This document shows, in pieces, positions 26,601 to 36,198 of a stretch of 64,000 bases of DNA. Position 1 is the stretch's first letter. The number at the start of each line of letters is the position of its first letter. The stretch is taken from NCBI RefSeq assembly GCF_001667275.1, contig NZ_LZHV01000058.1, positions 62,001 to 126,000 of the forward strand, in the 5' to 3' direction. The notes below the pieces were generated by a model. That model was given only the letters and a program-made list of their open reading frames with translations. It ran no database searches and was not told where the DNA came from. This stretch comes from Mycobacterium sp. ACS4054. GTDB lineage: Bacteria; Actinomycetota; Actinomycetes; Mycobacteriales; Mycobacteriaceae. Both the position numbers and the translations under genes were made by a program.

Positions 26601-29207
26601 ATGACCGATACAGCCAGCACAGACCGGCTGCGGCCGGACGTCGACGTGGTCGTGGTGGGCGCGGGCATCGCGGGCCTGTACCTCGCCTACCGGCTAAGTC
26701 GGTCCGGTTACCGATTCCGCGTCCTCGAAGCGGGCGACGACCTCGGCGGCACCTGGTACTGGAACCGCTACCCGGGCGCCCGGGTCGACGTGCCCAGCGT
26801 CGACTACATGTACAGCTTCGATCCCGACTGGCGCCGCGACTGGCAGTGGTCGGAGAAGTACGCCACCCAGCCGGAAATCCTGCGCTATCTCAATCACGTC
26901 GCGGACAAGCACGACCTGCGGCGCCACATCACCTTCTCGACGCGGGTGCAGCGGGCGAGCTGGGACGACGATGCCTCGTTGTGGCGGGTCAGCACCGGCG
27001 CGGGGGATCAGGTCACCTGTCGTTTCGTCGTGATGGCCACGGGTTGCCTTTCCGCGCCGAAGCCGCCCGAGGTCGACGGACTCGAGCGGTTCGCCGGCGA
27101 CGTGTACTTCACCAGCAACTGGCCGCACGAGCTGGTGGATTTCCGCGGCAAGCGGGTAGCGGTGATCGGCACGGGTTCCTCTGGCGTTCAATCGATTCCG
27201 ATCATCGCCCAGCAAGCGCGGGAACTGGTGGTCTTTCAGCGGACCCCGAATTTTTCGATCCCGGCGCGCAACGGCCCGTTGTCGGCCGAGAAGCTTGCGC
27301 AAACGGAGAATGAGGCGGAATACCGTGCGGCGGCAAGGATTTCACCGGCCGGCATTCCGATGGAGCGGAGCATCACCCCGACCTTCAGCGTGTCGGAGGC
27401 CGAACGGCAACGACGCTACGAGCAAGTCTGGAGCGGCGGCCTGCTGTTCGAATCGGTGAACGCATTCTCCGATGTGATGAGCAATGCCGCGGCCAACGCC
27501 CACTTCGCAGAGTTCTTCCGCAACAAGATCCGCTCCATCGTCGAGGACCCGCAGACGGCGGCCGATCTGTGCCCCACCGATCACCCCGTCGCGGCGAAAC
27601 GGCCCTGCCTGGACACGAACTACTACGCCACCTACAACCTGCCGAACGTCCGCCTGGTCAACGTCCGCAAACACCCCATCCGGCAAGTCACGGAAACGGG
27701 CATCGACACCGTCGACGAGTCCTTCGCCCTGGACGCGATCGTCTTCGCCACCGGTTTCGACGCCGTCACCGGCGCGCTGACCGCGGTCGACTTCCGGGGC
27801 CGAAACGACTTGGCGCTGAAGGACAAATGGGCGCACGGCCCGCAGACGTACCTCGGGTTGAGCACGGTCGGCTTCCCCAACCTGTTCTTCATCACCGGCC
27901 CGGGAAGTCCCTCGGTGCTGACGAACATGGTCGTGTCGATCGAACAGCACGCGGACTGGGTGCTCGACTGCCTCGGTTACCTGGGCGCGGAAGGTTTCGA
28001 GGTCATCGAGCCCACCGAGACGGCCGAAGCCGGGTGGACGCAACACGTCAACGACTGCGCCGACATCACGCTCTACCCGGCGGCCAACTCGTGGTACATG
28101 GGCGCCAATGTGCCCGGAAAACCGCGGGTTTTCCTGCCCTATTGCGCCGGCCTCGACTTCTACCGCGCCGGCTGTGACGAGGTTGTCGCCCGAGATTATC
28201 TGGGGTTCCGCCTGTCCGGCCCCGGCGGATCTCGATGCAACGACGGGGTGGTGCGCCGGTTGCAACCGGACGTTGAGATGGTCCTCAACGCCGTGGCGGA
28301 GATGAACCTGCCGCCAATGGAATCGATGGCCGTCCAGGACGCCCGCGCGATGTATGCGCAGATGTCGATGGCCCGGCCGCCGGGGCCCGACGTCGGCGAG
28401 ATCGTCGACGGTGTACTGCCCGGCGCCGCGGGTGATTTGGCGTACCGGCTTTACCGGCCCGCTACCCCCGGCCCGCACCCGGTGGTCGTGTATTTCCACG
28501 GCGGCGGCTACGTTCTCGGTGACGCCGCCTCGGACGATCCGCTGTGCCGCGACCTGTGCGCGCGAAGCGGCGCCATGGTGGTCTCGGCGGACTACCGCCA
28601 TGCGCCCGAGCACCGCTTTCCCGCGGCCGTCGACGACGCGATGGCCGCGGTACGGTGGGTCGCCGACAACGCCGAGGCGCTCGGTGGGATCCCAGGTCGG
28701 TTGGCGGTGTGCGGCTGGAGCGCGGGCGGAGGCCTCGCGGCGGTGGTATGCCGGCTGGCGAGGGACATGGACGGGCCGGCCATCGCGGGACAGGTGTTGT
28801 TGACGCCCTTGACATCCGGCGACATGACGCGCGCATCGTTCACCGAGAATGCCGACGGATACGGCCTGACGACGCCGCTACTCCGATGGTGCTACGACCA
28901 CTACATCGACGCGGCCGACCGCGACGATCCACGATTCGCGCCCTTGAATGCCGATGACCTCTCCGGGCTGCCGCCGGCCCTCGTGGTGACCGCCGAGTTC
29001 GATCCCCTGCGTGATATCGGCAAGGCCTACGCCGCCGCGCTGCGCGCCGCGGGCGTGCCGACCGAGCACGTCGGCGCACGCGGTCACACCCACCTGTCGG
29101 TGCCGATGGTCGACGTGGTCATCTCTGGCGCGCCGGTGCGGGCGCGGATGGCGGATGCGCTGCGCGAATTCTCTGCCGCGAAACCGATTTCGCATTCGAT
29201 GGCCTGA
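26601..29207 (+). CDS. Baeyer-Villiger-type flavin monooxygenase fused to HSL-family esterase
   Basis: An 868-residue two-domain enzyme. Residues 1-545 form a class B flavoprotein monooxygenase: FAD motif GAGIAG (about 18-23), [16 protein letters not shown] (about 47-62) matching a BVMO signature, and NADPH motif GTGSSG (about 191). The usual FxGxxxHxxxWP fingerprint reads [12 protein letters not shown], with Phe170 in place of His. Residues 560-868 form an alpha/beta hydrolase of the hormone-sensitive-lipase group: HGGGY (about 633), GWSAGG with Ser707, Asp801 and His829, a complete triad. A ketone would become an ester and then be hydrolysed by the same protein. The ATG at 26601 is chosen; a GTG lies 21 bp upstream. 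Chemistry is inferred from the domains. Confidence 0.88.
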   Translation: MTDTASTDRLRPDVDVVVVGAGIAGLYLAYRLSRSGYRFRVLEAGDDLGGTWYWNRYPGARVDVPSVDYMYSFDPDWRRDWQWSEKYATQPEILRYLNHVADKHDLRRHITFSTRVQRASWDDDASLWRVSTGAGDQVTCRFVVMATGCLSAPKPPEVDGLERFAGDVYFTSNWPHELVDFRGKRVAVIGTGSSGVQSIPIIAQQARELVVFQRTPNFSIPARNGPLSAEKLAQTENEAEYRAAARISPAGIPMERSITPTFSVSEAERQRRYEQVWSGGLLFESVNAFSDVMSNAAANAHFAEFFRNKIRSIVEDPQTAADLCPTDHPVAAKRPCLDTNYYATYNLPNVRLVNVRKHPIRQVTETGIDTVDESFALDAIVFATGFDAVTGALTAVDFRGRNDLALKDKWAHGPQTYLGLSTVGFPNLFFITGPGSPSVLTNMVVSIEQHADWVLDCLGYLGAEGFEVIEPTETAEAGWTQHVNDCADITLYPAANSWYMGANVPGKPRVFLPYCAGLDFYRAGCDEVVARDYLGFRLSGPGGSRCNDGVVRRLQPDVEMVLNAVAEMNLPPMESMAVQDARAMYAQMSMARPPGPDVGEIVDGVLPGAAGDLAYRLYRPATPGPHPVVVYFHGGGYVLGDAASDDPLCRDLCARSGAMVVSADYRHAPEHRFPAAVDDAMAAVRWVADNAEALGGIPGRLAVCGWSAGGGLAAVVCRLARDMDGPAIAGQVLLTPLTSGDMTRASFTENADGYGLTTPLLRWCYDHYIDAADRDDPRFAPLNADDLSGLPPALVVTAEFDPLRDIGKAYAAALRAAGVPTEHVGARGHTHLSVPMVDVVISGAPVRARMADALREFSAAKPISHSMA

Positions 29208-29222
29208 TGGCCGAGGCGGCGG

Positions 29223-30461
29223 TCAGCTGTATTCGTCGAATTTGATCGTCAACGTCGCCGGCCCGCTGAGCCCGGTGAGGGGCTTCCACGGGGCGGGTCC
29301 GGTGCGGTGGGCGTTGGGCATGCGCCGCGTGATGACGGCCAGGGCCTCGGAGAGCTCGAGCCGCGCCAGGTTGGCGCCCAGGCAGTAGTGCATGCCGGCG
29401 CCGAACGTCTGCATCGGCGGGGCCCCCACCCGGGTGATGTCGAGGCGGTCGGGTTCGTCGTAGACGGCGGGGTCGCGGTTGGCGGCGGCGGTGTTCGCGA
29501 TGACCAGGGTGCCGGCGGGGATTGCGACCCTGGCGATTTCGACGTCCTCGAGTGCGATGCGCAAGGTGGCGGCCGCGATCGGTGAATGCCGCATGGTCTC
29601 TTCGACCGCGCCGTTCGCGAGTTCGGGATGCTCGGCGAGCAATGCCCACTGGTCGGGGCGGTCGCACAGCGCGTGTACCGAGGCGGCCAGCTGGTTGCGG
29701 GTGGTGTCGGTGCCGGCCACCAGCAGGCCCGCCGCCAGCATCCGCAGCTCGTCGGCGGTGAGGTGGTCGCCCTCGTCCTCGGCGCGGATCAGGTCGGAGA
29801 TCAGGTCGTCGGTCAGGTTGTGGCGGCGCTGCGCGACCATGCCGTCGATGTAGGCGTCGAGCTCGTCCCACGCGGCCAAAATGGTGCGCTGGTGTGCGGC
29901 GACGTCCCAGCTGAAGGCCTTGAAGATGTCGTCGGTCCACTCCGAGAACAGCTTCCAGTCCTCGGCCGGGGCGCCCAACAACGCGCAGATGATCGGGATG
30001 GGGTATTGACGGGCGATGTCGACGACCACCTCGCAGCGCCCGGCTGCGATGTGGTGGTCGATCAGGTCGTTGATCACGTCGGTGATCGTCGTACGCAGTC
30101 GCGCGGTGGCTCGTGGGGTGAAGGCTTTGGACACCAGTCGGCGCAGCCGGTGGTGCGCGGCCCCGTCGAGGCTGATCAGGTTGGTCGCGACGCGCTCCCA
30201 CAACGGGCCGGAGGTGATGCCCTGCGAGGCAAGGAACATGCCCTGCGGCACGCGGAACCGCGGGTCGCGCAGGACGGTTCGAACCAGTTCATAGGTCAGC
30301 AATTCCGGCCCGTGCGGGCCGATGGCGATCGACGCCTGCTGGCGCGCGCCGCGGATGATCGCGTGGGCCTCCTCGATGTTCTGGCAATGCTCGTAGTCGA
30401 TCGTGGGAAGGCCGGCATCAAACACACTCGGGTAGGTCGGCGCGTCAACCGTGATGGTCAT
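29223..30461 (-). CDS. cytochrome P450
   Basis: A 412-residue soluble bacterial P450. AGTDTT (about residue 247) is the I-helix oxygen-activation motif, EETMR (about 286) the ExxR motif, and FGAGMHYCLGANLAR holds the haem-ligand Cys360. It requires ferredoxin and ferredoxin reductase, which are not next to it. The ATG at 30461 (MTITVDAPTYP) is preferred to a GTG-type extension further upstream. It is convergent with the monooxygenase-esterase gene, 15 bases apart, and probably acts on the same class of compound. Substrate is unknown. Confidence 0.9.
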   Translation of the reverse strand: MTITVDAPTYPSVFDAGLPTIDYEHCQNIEEAHAIIRGARQQASIAIGPHGPELLTYELVRTVLRDPRFRVPQGMFLASQGITSGPLWERVATNLISLDGAAHHRLRRLVSKAFTPRATARLRTTITDVINDLIDHHIAAGRCEVVVDIARQYPIPIICALLGAPAEDWKLFSEWTDDIFKAFSWDVAAHQRTILAAWDELDAYIDGMVAQRRHNLTDDLISDLIRAEDEGDHLTADELRMLAAGLLVAGTDTTRNQLAASVHALCDRPDQWALLAEHPELANGAVEETMRHSPIAAATLRIALEDVEIARVAIPAGTLVIANTAAANRDPAVYDEPDRLDITRVGAPPMQTFGAGMHYCLGANLARLELSEALAVITRRMPNAHRTGPAPWKPLTGLSGPATLTIKFDEYS

Positions 30462-30611
30462 GGTGGTCCCCGTGAGTCGTCGGTGGTGTGCTTCCACCAC
30501 CGAGTCTCAGGGGCGTGAGAGCCCACCACATGCGTAGCCGACTACCTGTCTTTGCGCATTGATGACAGTTGAGCCTGCGGCTGGCGATGAAGTCGCGACC
30601 GGAGCAGCGGG

Positions 30612-31409
30612 TCAGTGCCGCATGGTTAATTCAGCCTCTGTCGGGGCCTGCCAAATAAGTGTGTGGTCGGGGTCGTTAGCTGGGCGGCTCACGCAATTGT
30701 TGTGCTTCGGTTGCGCCCGCCGTCCCCACGAGTCGTCGCCCATCCAGGGCGGCAGGCCGAATGGAAGATCCGCTGACGGGATCCGCTGGTAGTCAGCTTC
30801 TTCGAATGAATCGCCATAGTTGGGCAGTGTTGTGTCGCCGTCCTCGTCGGGCGTTATCACGTTGCGAAGTTCAGGGACGGACGCGCGCCACTTGTTGAGC
30901 AAAGTTGTGGCGTCATGGCTCGACGGGTGCGGCACTTGGAACGTTGGTACGTCCGGTTTCGTCGTCCATAGTTCAAGCGCTGCCGAGGCATTCGCGCCGA
31001 ACGCGACAACGGCCTCAAGATTGGGCCCAACGAGCATGTCATAGAAGCGATTTCGCCAAGCGGTTTGTTGTGGGTCTGCCAGCACGGGCTTGGCTTCACT
31101 GACGTTTGAGGGATGCACTGCCACCGGGTAGGCGTTGACCAGAACGTAGGAGTGGGTCAGACCCAGCTTGGCCACAAATCCTTGGACGCGTTGACCGGCG
31201 TCGCCGACCAGGGTCCGTCCAACAAGGCGTTCGGTAGGTCCCGGGTCGGATCCGATACCGATCAATCGCGCGTCTCCGGTCAGACGGCCCCGGTAGAAAA
31301 CCGGACCCCAGTCGTACCAGAAATATTTTCGGTATTCCTCGGCGATTTCCGGGAACTTCGCGAAGTGCTCGGCGAATGCCAATGGTGGGCCGCTGTCGAA
31401 GCTGATCAT
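30612..31409 (-). CDS. uracil-DNA glycosylase superfamily protein
   Basis: A 265-residue protein with UDG-superfamily features: LIGIGSDPGPTERLVGRTLVGDAGQRVQGFV resembles the GEAPG/FVGxAG region of family 4/5 enzymes, VLVNAYP follows, and VPHPSSHD is the HPS motif. Typical Fe-S cysteines of family 4 are absent. It may excise damaged bases, or be one of the many UDG-fold proteins of unknown role. The DNA uses more A/T-ending codons than the flanking backbone, consistent with acquisition. It is divergent from the amidohydrolase at 31522 across 112 bp. Confidence 0.72.
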   Translation of the reverse strand: MISFDSGPPLAFAEHFAKFPEIAEEYRKYFWYDWGPVFYRGRLTGDARLIGIGSDPGPTERLVGRTLVGDAGQRVQGFVAKLGLTHSYVLVNAYPVAVHPSNVSEAKPVLADPQQTAWRNRFYDMLVGPNLEAVVAFGANASAALELWTTKPDVPTFQVPHPSSHDATTLLNKWRASVPELRNVITPDEDGDTTLPNYGDSFEEADYQRIPSADLPFGLPPWMGDDSWGRRAQPKHNNCVSRPANDPDHTLIWQAPTEAELTMRH

Positions 31410-31521
31410 GTTTCCCCTCAGTCCTCGGTCGCATCAAGATCGAGCGCATCAGTTTCGTCCATTATCCGCCGAGGAGACCCATTCCGGATTAAGACTGATT
31501 ACGTCTCAGGTGGAGGAAGAC

Positions 31522-32940
31522 ATGACACAAACACGCAGATCCAATCTCTTTATGGACGCCTACCTGCAAGGCATGCCCGACGCGTTGGAGATTCCCGAGC
31601 CGCGGCCCGGTTGGGGCTTGGACGGCATCGATGTCCGCGGGTTCGCGCTGCCCGATCAGGCTGTCGCGATCGGCGGAACGCTGATCACGCCCGACGGCAC
31701 CCAAGATGGCTGGATAACGGTGGCAGGCGGGGTAATTACCGACATCAGCACCAAACAGCCGGAGGGCGTATTTTCGTGCTTGCAGACGGACGGTGTGATT
31801 CTGCCCGGAATGCTAGATCTCCACGGCCATCCTGAGTTCAACGTCTTCGCTCCGTGGGAGCCGCCAAAGACCTACGTCAATAGGTACGGGTGGCGGAGCA
31901 GTAAGCCATATCAGGAATTGATCCGGGGACCGCAGAACGATCTGCTCAGCACGTTGCCGACGGGTTATCAGCTGCGCTATGCGGAGATACGGGCCCTCGT
32001 CGGAGGCGTCACCGCGATCCAGGGCGCGAGTCTGAAGACACAAGGGTCCGAGGAGTCGATGGTTCGCAATGTCGACGGAACGATTTTCGGCGAGCATCGT
32101 GCGCGCGCGGTGATCGACCTGCCGTCAAGCCTCGACTCACCGCGCGGCGGCCCCGCTTTCAAGAAGATCGTCGAGTCGATCGGTGCCGGCGAAGTAAAGG
32201 CGCTGTACGTGCACCTGGCCGAGGGGCGTGCTGACAATCAGCGGTCGCGGGACGAGTTCGACCACTTGGTGGGGTTGGGTGGGCTGACCGCCGCGACCAT
32301 CATCATTCACGGCACCGCGCTGAGCCGCGAACAGTTCGAGCAGGCCAACGCGGTGGGGGCACGGCTGGTGTGGTCGCCGCAATCCAATCTGAGGCTCTAT
32401 GACCAGACGACCTCTGTCGCCGATGCTCTCGAAATCGGCATGCCCGTGGCCCTCGGGGCGGACTGGCTTCCGAGCGGCTCGCAGAGCCTGCTCGCGGAAA
32501 TGAAAGTCGCTCGTGAGGAGCTGAAAAATCAAAATCATCCGATCACGGCCAAAGAGTTGGTCACGATGGTCACCTCCGGGGCCGCGGATGTCGCGGGGCT
32601 GGGAGACAAGTTGGGGCGCTTGGAGGTCGGCCGCGCTGCCGACCTGGTGGTGATGGCGCGCCAAGATCACGACCCGTACGAGTCGATTTGCCAGTCGACC
32701 CCCGCGGAGGTGGAGCTGGTCATGATCGGCGGCGATGTTGTCTACGGTCAAGTGGGTTTTGTGACCGTACTGTTCGGCCACATCGACCAGGAGTACGAAA
32801 GCGTTCGCGCCTGGGGACGACAAATGCTTCTGGACACGAGGTACGCGATTCGACCGGGGAAAGACCGTGCCCCCAAACTGTCGGCCATCCGGCAGGCGCT
32901 GACGAACGTCTACCGGCCCGTCGGACCCATTTGGGCTTGA
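31522..32940 (+). CDS. amidohydrolase family protein (imidazolonepropionase/cytosine-deaminase-like)
   Basis: A 472-residue metal-dependent hydrolase. LPGMLDLHGHPEFN gives the HxH metal site, TIIIHGTALS a barrel His, and GADWLPSGSQS the catalytic Asp region; LGRLEVGRAADLVVM is the usual C-terminal return of the beta-sandwich. The ATG at 31522 follows a strong site (TGGAGGAAGA). Codon use is less GC-rich than the backbone. A relative that deaminates or hydrolyses cyclic C-N bonds is expected; the substrate is unknown. Confidence 0.82.
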   Translation: MTQTRRSNLFMDAYLQGMPDALEIPEPRPGWGLDGIDVRGFALPDQAVAIGGTLITPDGTQDGWITVAGGVITDISTKQPEGVFSCLQTDGVILPGMLDLHGHPEFNVFAPWEPPKTYVNRYGWRSSKPYQELIRGPQNDLLSTLPTGYQLRYAEIRALVGGVTAIQGASLKTQGSEESMVRNVDGTIFGEHRARAVIDLPSSLDSPRGGPAFKKIVESIGAGEVKALYVHLAEGRADNQRSRDEFDHLVGLGGLTAATIIIHGTALSREQFEQANAVGARLVWSPQSNLRLYDQTTSVADALEIGMPVALGADWLPSGSQSLLAEMKVAREELKNQNHPITAKELVTMVTSGAADVAGLGDKLGRLEVGRAADLVVMARQDHDPYESICQSTPAEVELVMIGGDVVYGQVGFVTVLFGHIDQEYESVRAWGRQMLLDTRYAIRPGKDRAPKLSAIRQALTNVYRPVGPIWA

Positions 32941-32958
32941 TTCTTTGCGACCCTCTCG

Positions 32959-33783
32959 CTACCCCTGCGCCAGCTCCGCGACGGGCTGCCATTCCTCCCA
33001 GGTGCGCAGCCGGCTCTCGTAGTCCGCCTTGGCCGTCTCCAGCGGTGACGCGCCGAAAAACACTCGCAGCGGCGGCTTTTCGGCGTCGACCACCTTCAGC
33101 AGCGCCGCGGCCGATGCCTCCGGATTGCCCGGGCTGACCCAGCGCCTGCTGCGCTCGGCCTGCACGGCGGCGCGAACCTCGTCGTACGCCGGCAGCGGGT
33201 CGGCGTGCATGGCCGAATCCCCGGCCCAGTCGGTGTCGAAGCCGCCCGGCTCGATCAGCGTGACGTGCACGCCGAACGGGGCGACCTCTTGCGCCAGCGC
33301 CTGCGAAAAGCCCTCCAGCGCCCACTTCGACGCGTGGTAGATGCCGACCAAGGGGAATGCCGTGATGCCACCGATCGAGGACACCTGGATGATGTGGCCG
33401 CTGCCCTGATCGCGCAGGTATGGCAGCGCGGCCTGGGTGATCCACAGCGCCCCAAAGACGTTCGTCTCGATCTGATCGCGCGCGTCGCTCTCGGAGAGCT
33501 CCTCGACGAACCCGAACTGCCCGTAGCCGGCGTTGTTCACCACGATGTCGAGGCGCCCGAAGTGGTCGTGCGCCTGCTTGACCGCGGCGAAGTCGGCGTC
33601 GCGATCAGTGACGTCCAACCGGATCGGCAACAGCGCGTCGCCATATTGCTCAACCAAGTCGTCCAGCGATGCCGTGTTGCGCGCCGTCGCGGCGACCTCG
33701 CCGCTGCGCTGCAGCGCCGCTACCGCCCACGCCCGTCCGAAACCCCGCGATGTACCGGTGATAAACCAAACTTTTTCAGTCAC
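32959..33783 (-). CDS. short-chain dehydrogenase/reductase
   Basis: A 274-residue classical [18 protein letters not shown] for NADP binding, LDVTDRD and NNAGYGQFG, and catalytic [18 protein letters not shown]. It is convergent with the amidohydrolase, with an 18-bp gap, and is the last gene before backbone synteny resumes at menG, which lies divergently 55 bp away. It could oxidise an alcohol made by the P450 to the ketone used by the monooxygenase-esterase, but this is inference from proximity. Confidence 0.86.
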   Translation of the reverse strand: MTEKVWFITGTSRGFGRAWAVAALQRSGEVAATARNTASLDDLVEQYGDALLPIRLDVTDRDADFAAVKQAHDHFGRLDIVVNNAGYGQFGFVEELSESDARDQIETNVFGALWITQAALPYLRDQGSGHIIQVSSIGGITAFPLVGIYHASKWALEGFSQALAQEVAPFGVHVTLIEPGGFDTDWAGDSAMHADPLPAYDEVRAAVQAERSRRWVSPGNPEASAAALLKVVDAEKPPLRVFFGASPLETAKADYESRLRTWEEWQPVAELAQG

Positions 33784-33838
33784 GCACCCCTACAACGCCG
33801 ATGTGGGCTTCTCATTCCCGGCAGGTAGCGTTTCCATC

Positions 33839-34531
33839 GTGAGTCGCGCGGCGTTGGACAAGGACCCCCGGGACGTCGCGTCGATGTTCGACGGCGTCGC
33901 CCGCCGCTATGACGTGACCAACACCGTGCTGTCGCTGGGCCAGGACCGCTACTGGCGGCAGGCCACCCGGTCGGCACTGTCGATCGGCCCGGGCCAGAAG
34001 GTGTTGGACCTGGCCGCGGGAACCGCGGTGTCCACCGTCGAGCTGGAGAAGTCGGGGGCGTGGTGCGTGGCGGCCGATTTCTCGGTCGGCATGCTCGCCG
34101 CGGGCGCCGCCCGCAGGGTGCCGAAGGTGGCCGCCGACGCCACCCGGCTGCCGTTCGGCGACGGCGTATTCGACGCTGTCACAATCAGTTTCGGACTGCG
34201 CAACGTCGTCGACCCGCAGGCGGCCCTGCGCGAGATGGCGCGCGTCACCCGGCCGGGGGGCCGGTTGGTGGTGTGCGAATTCTCCACGCCCACCAACGGG
34301 CTGTTCGCCACCGCCTACAAGGAGTACTTGATGCGGGCGCTGCCCCGGGTGGCGCGCGCGGTGTCCAGCAACCCCGACGCCTACGTCTACCTCGCGGAGT
34401 CGATCAGGGCGTGGCCCGACCAGACGAGATTGGCGCACGACATTTCGCGGGCCGGCTGGGCCGCGGTGCGATGGCGCAACCTGACCGGCGGCATCGTGGC
34501 CTTGCACGCGGCCTACAAGCCGCTGCGTTGA
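33839..34531 (+). CDS. menG: demethylmenaquinone methyltransferase MenG (UbiE family)
   Basis: A 230-residue SAM-dependent methyltransferase that performs the final methylation of menaquinone. [29 protein letters not shown] is the UbiE N-terminal signature, [15 protein letters not shown] binds SAM, and [32 protein letters not shown] is the second diagnostic block. GTG at 33839 gives a length close to the M. tuberculosis protein (Rv0558, also called menH or ubiE). It is normally directly downstream of mgtA; the accessory block has separated them. Confidence 0.93.
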   Translation: MSRAALDKDPRDVASMFDGVARRYDVTNTVLSLGQDRYWRQATRSALSIGPGQKVLDLAAGTAVSTVELEKSGAWCVAADFSVGMLAAGAARRVPKVAADATRLPFGDGVFDAVTISFGLRNVVDPQAALREMARVTRPGGRLVVCEFSTPTNGLFATAYKEYLMRALPRVARAVSSNPDAYVYLAESIRAWPDQTRLAHDISRAGWAAVRWRNLTGGIVALHAAYKPLR

Positions 34532-34538
34532 AGACTGT

Positions 34539-34892
34539 TTAGTGAGTGCCGGCGCGCTGCACGAACCCGACCTGGTCCGGGCAGTAGTGGTCGACAGCGG
34601 CACCGAGGAACTGGAACGCCTGGCCCTGGGTGGTGCCGCGCGGCAGGTTGTGCTGAATGAAGTTCGCCGACTTGTACGGGTCACCATCCACGCCGCGGCC
34701 GATCCGGTCGCAGGTGATCTTGCCCAGCCACGCGAGCTGATCCTGCGGTTGGTAGATGCCGAACCCGTTGACGGTGTTCTTGAACGGCGCGTCGTAGTCG
34801 TTGGACGGCGGCGGCGAGGCCAGCGCCGGCGCGGCCAGCGCGATGGCGGCGGCGGCCAGGCCGCCAATAGTAGCCAGCTTCGTTCCCTTCAT
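34539..34892 (-). CDS. secreted DUF732 protein (Rv0559c-like)
   Basis: A 117-residue exported protein. Its signal peptide (MKGTKLATIGGLAAAAIALA) ends near APALAS, followed by a mature domain of about 90 residues with two Cys (KITCDRIG, DHYCPDQ) that probably form a disulfide, as in DUF732 proteins. Function is unknown. In M. tuberculosis the neighbour Rv0560c (a methyltransferase) lies next to it; no such gene is seen here. Confidence 0.85.
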   Translation of the reverse strand: MKGTKLATIGGLAAAAIALAAPALASPPPSNDYDAPFKNTVNGFGIYQPQDQLAWLGKITCDRIGRGVDGDPYKSANFIQHNLPRGTTQGQAFQFLGAAVDHYCPDQVGFVQRAGTH

Positions 34893-34956
34893 TAGCCGGA
34901 CTATACACCTCTCATCTGGGGCGCGGGGAAAAACAGCAGGCCGGACGGGGTAGGGC

Positions 34957-36183
34957 TCAGCTGAACGGCACCCGGCGATCCAGCAGCCGGGACAGCCGTC
35001 CGCCCCCCCGCCAGGCCCGCGCCACCCAGTCGGCGTCGTCGTCGGTCACCAGGTTCGCCATCACCCGCACGGCGATCGTCATCAGCCGGGGGGAGCGCAT
35101 CGCGATGGGACCGGTCGCGGGCAGGAACCGCTGAAAGGTCAGCAGCAGGGCCAGCCGGCGCGCGACCGAGAACCCCCGGCCGTAATGCTGTTGCAGCAGC
35201 GACGGCCACACGCGCGACAGGTCGCGACACTCCAGCAGCTCGGCGGCCAGCCGGCCCGTCTCCATCCCATAATCGATGCCCTCGCCGTTCAGCGGGTTGA
35301 CGCAGGCCGCCGCGTCGCCGATCAGCATCCAGTTGGGCCCGGCCACCCCGGACACCGCGCCGCCCATCGGCAGCAGCGCCGACGACACGGCCCGCGGCGC
35401 CCCCGTAAAGCCCCACTCGTCCCGGCGCAGGTCGGTGTAGTAGTCGATCAGCGGTCGCAACGCCAGGTCGGCCGGCCGTTTGGACGTCGACAACGCCCCG
35501 ACGCCAATGTTCACCTCGCCGTTGCCGAGCGGGAAGATCCAGCCGTAGCCGGGCAGCACCGCACCGTCCGGGGAGCGCAGCTCCAGGTGCGACGTCAGCC
35601 ACGGGTCGTCGGCGCGCGCGGTGGTCAGGTACCCGCGGGCGGCGACCCCGTACACCGTCTCCTGATGCCAACGCCGGCCCAGCTTGCGGCCCAGCGAAGA
35701 CCGGGCCCCGTCGGCCACGATCAACTGCCGGCAACCCACCTCGGTGCCGTCGGCAAGCGTCAGCGACACCACTCTTCGGGACGAATCATGATGCACCGCA
35801 ACAGCTTTCGTGCCGAGCATCATCCGCGCGCCGGACTCCTCGGCCACCTTGCGGATTCGGTCGTCCAGCTCGAGTCGGGCCACCGCGCTGCCGGTCGAGG
35901 GAAACGACGGGCCCGGCCAGCCGACCTCCACCTCGCCGCCGAACCCGCTCATCCGCAGGCCCCGGTGCCGGATTCGGGTGTCCAGCCAGTCGCCCAGGCC
36001 GAGGCGCTCGCACTCGGCGACCGCACGCGGGGTCAACCCGTCCCCGCACGCCTTGTCGCGGGGGAAGCTGGCGGAATCGACGACCAGCACGTCGGTGCCC
36101 GCGCGCGCGGCGCACGCGGCGGCCGCCGAACCCGCGGGTCCGGCACCCACGACCACCACGTCGGCTCCGGTCAACACATCCAC
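34957..36183 (-). CDS. menJ: menaquinone reductase MenJ (geranylgeranyl reductase family)
   Basis: A 408-residue FAD-dependent enzyme that saturates one double bond of the menaquinone isoprenoid tail at the membrane. [23 protein letters not shown] binds FAD, FPRDKACGDGLTPRAV is the conserved redox/substrate loop of the family, and GWIFPLGNGEVNIGVG plus LIGDAAACVNPLNGEGIDYGMETG close the FAD site. The GTG at 36183 matches the length of Rv0561c; upstream in-frame sequence overlaps grcC1. It is divergent from grcC1 with only 15 bases between start codons. Confidence 0.92.
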   Translation of the reverse strand: MDVLTGADVVVVGAGPAGSAAAACAARAGTDVLVVDSASFPRDKACGDGLTPRAVAECERLGLGDWLDTRIRHRGLRMSGFGGEVEVGWPGPSFPSTGSAVARLELDDRIRKVAEESGARMMLGTKAVAVHHDSSRRVVSLTLADGTEVGCRQLIVADGARSSLGRKLGRRWHQETVYGVAARGYLTTARADDPWLTSHLELRSPDGAVLPGYGWIFPLGNGEVNIGVGALSTSKRPADLALRPLIDYYTDLRRDEWGFTGAPRAVSSALLPMGGAVSGVAGPNWMLIGDAAACVNPLNGEGIDYGMETGRLAAELLECRDLSRVWPSLLQQHYGRGFSVARRLALLLTFQRFLPATGPIAMRSPRLMTIAVRVMANLVTDDDADWVARAWRGGGRLSRLLDRRVPFS

Positions 36184-36198
36184 CAGTATGTTGGTCGC

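Noticed and set aside
24926..33838. Prophage or classical transposon carrying the accessory block
   Set aside because: No integrase, transposase, phage structural gene or boundary repeat was seen, so the block is described only as an insertion relative to M. tuberculosis.
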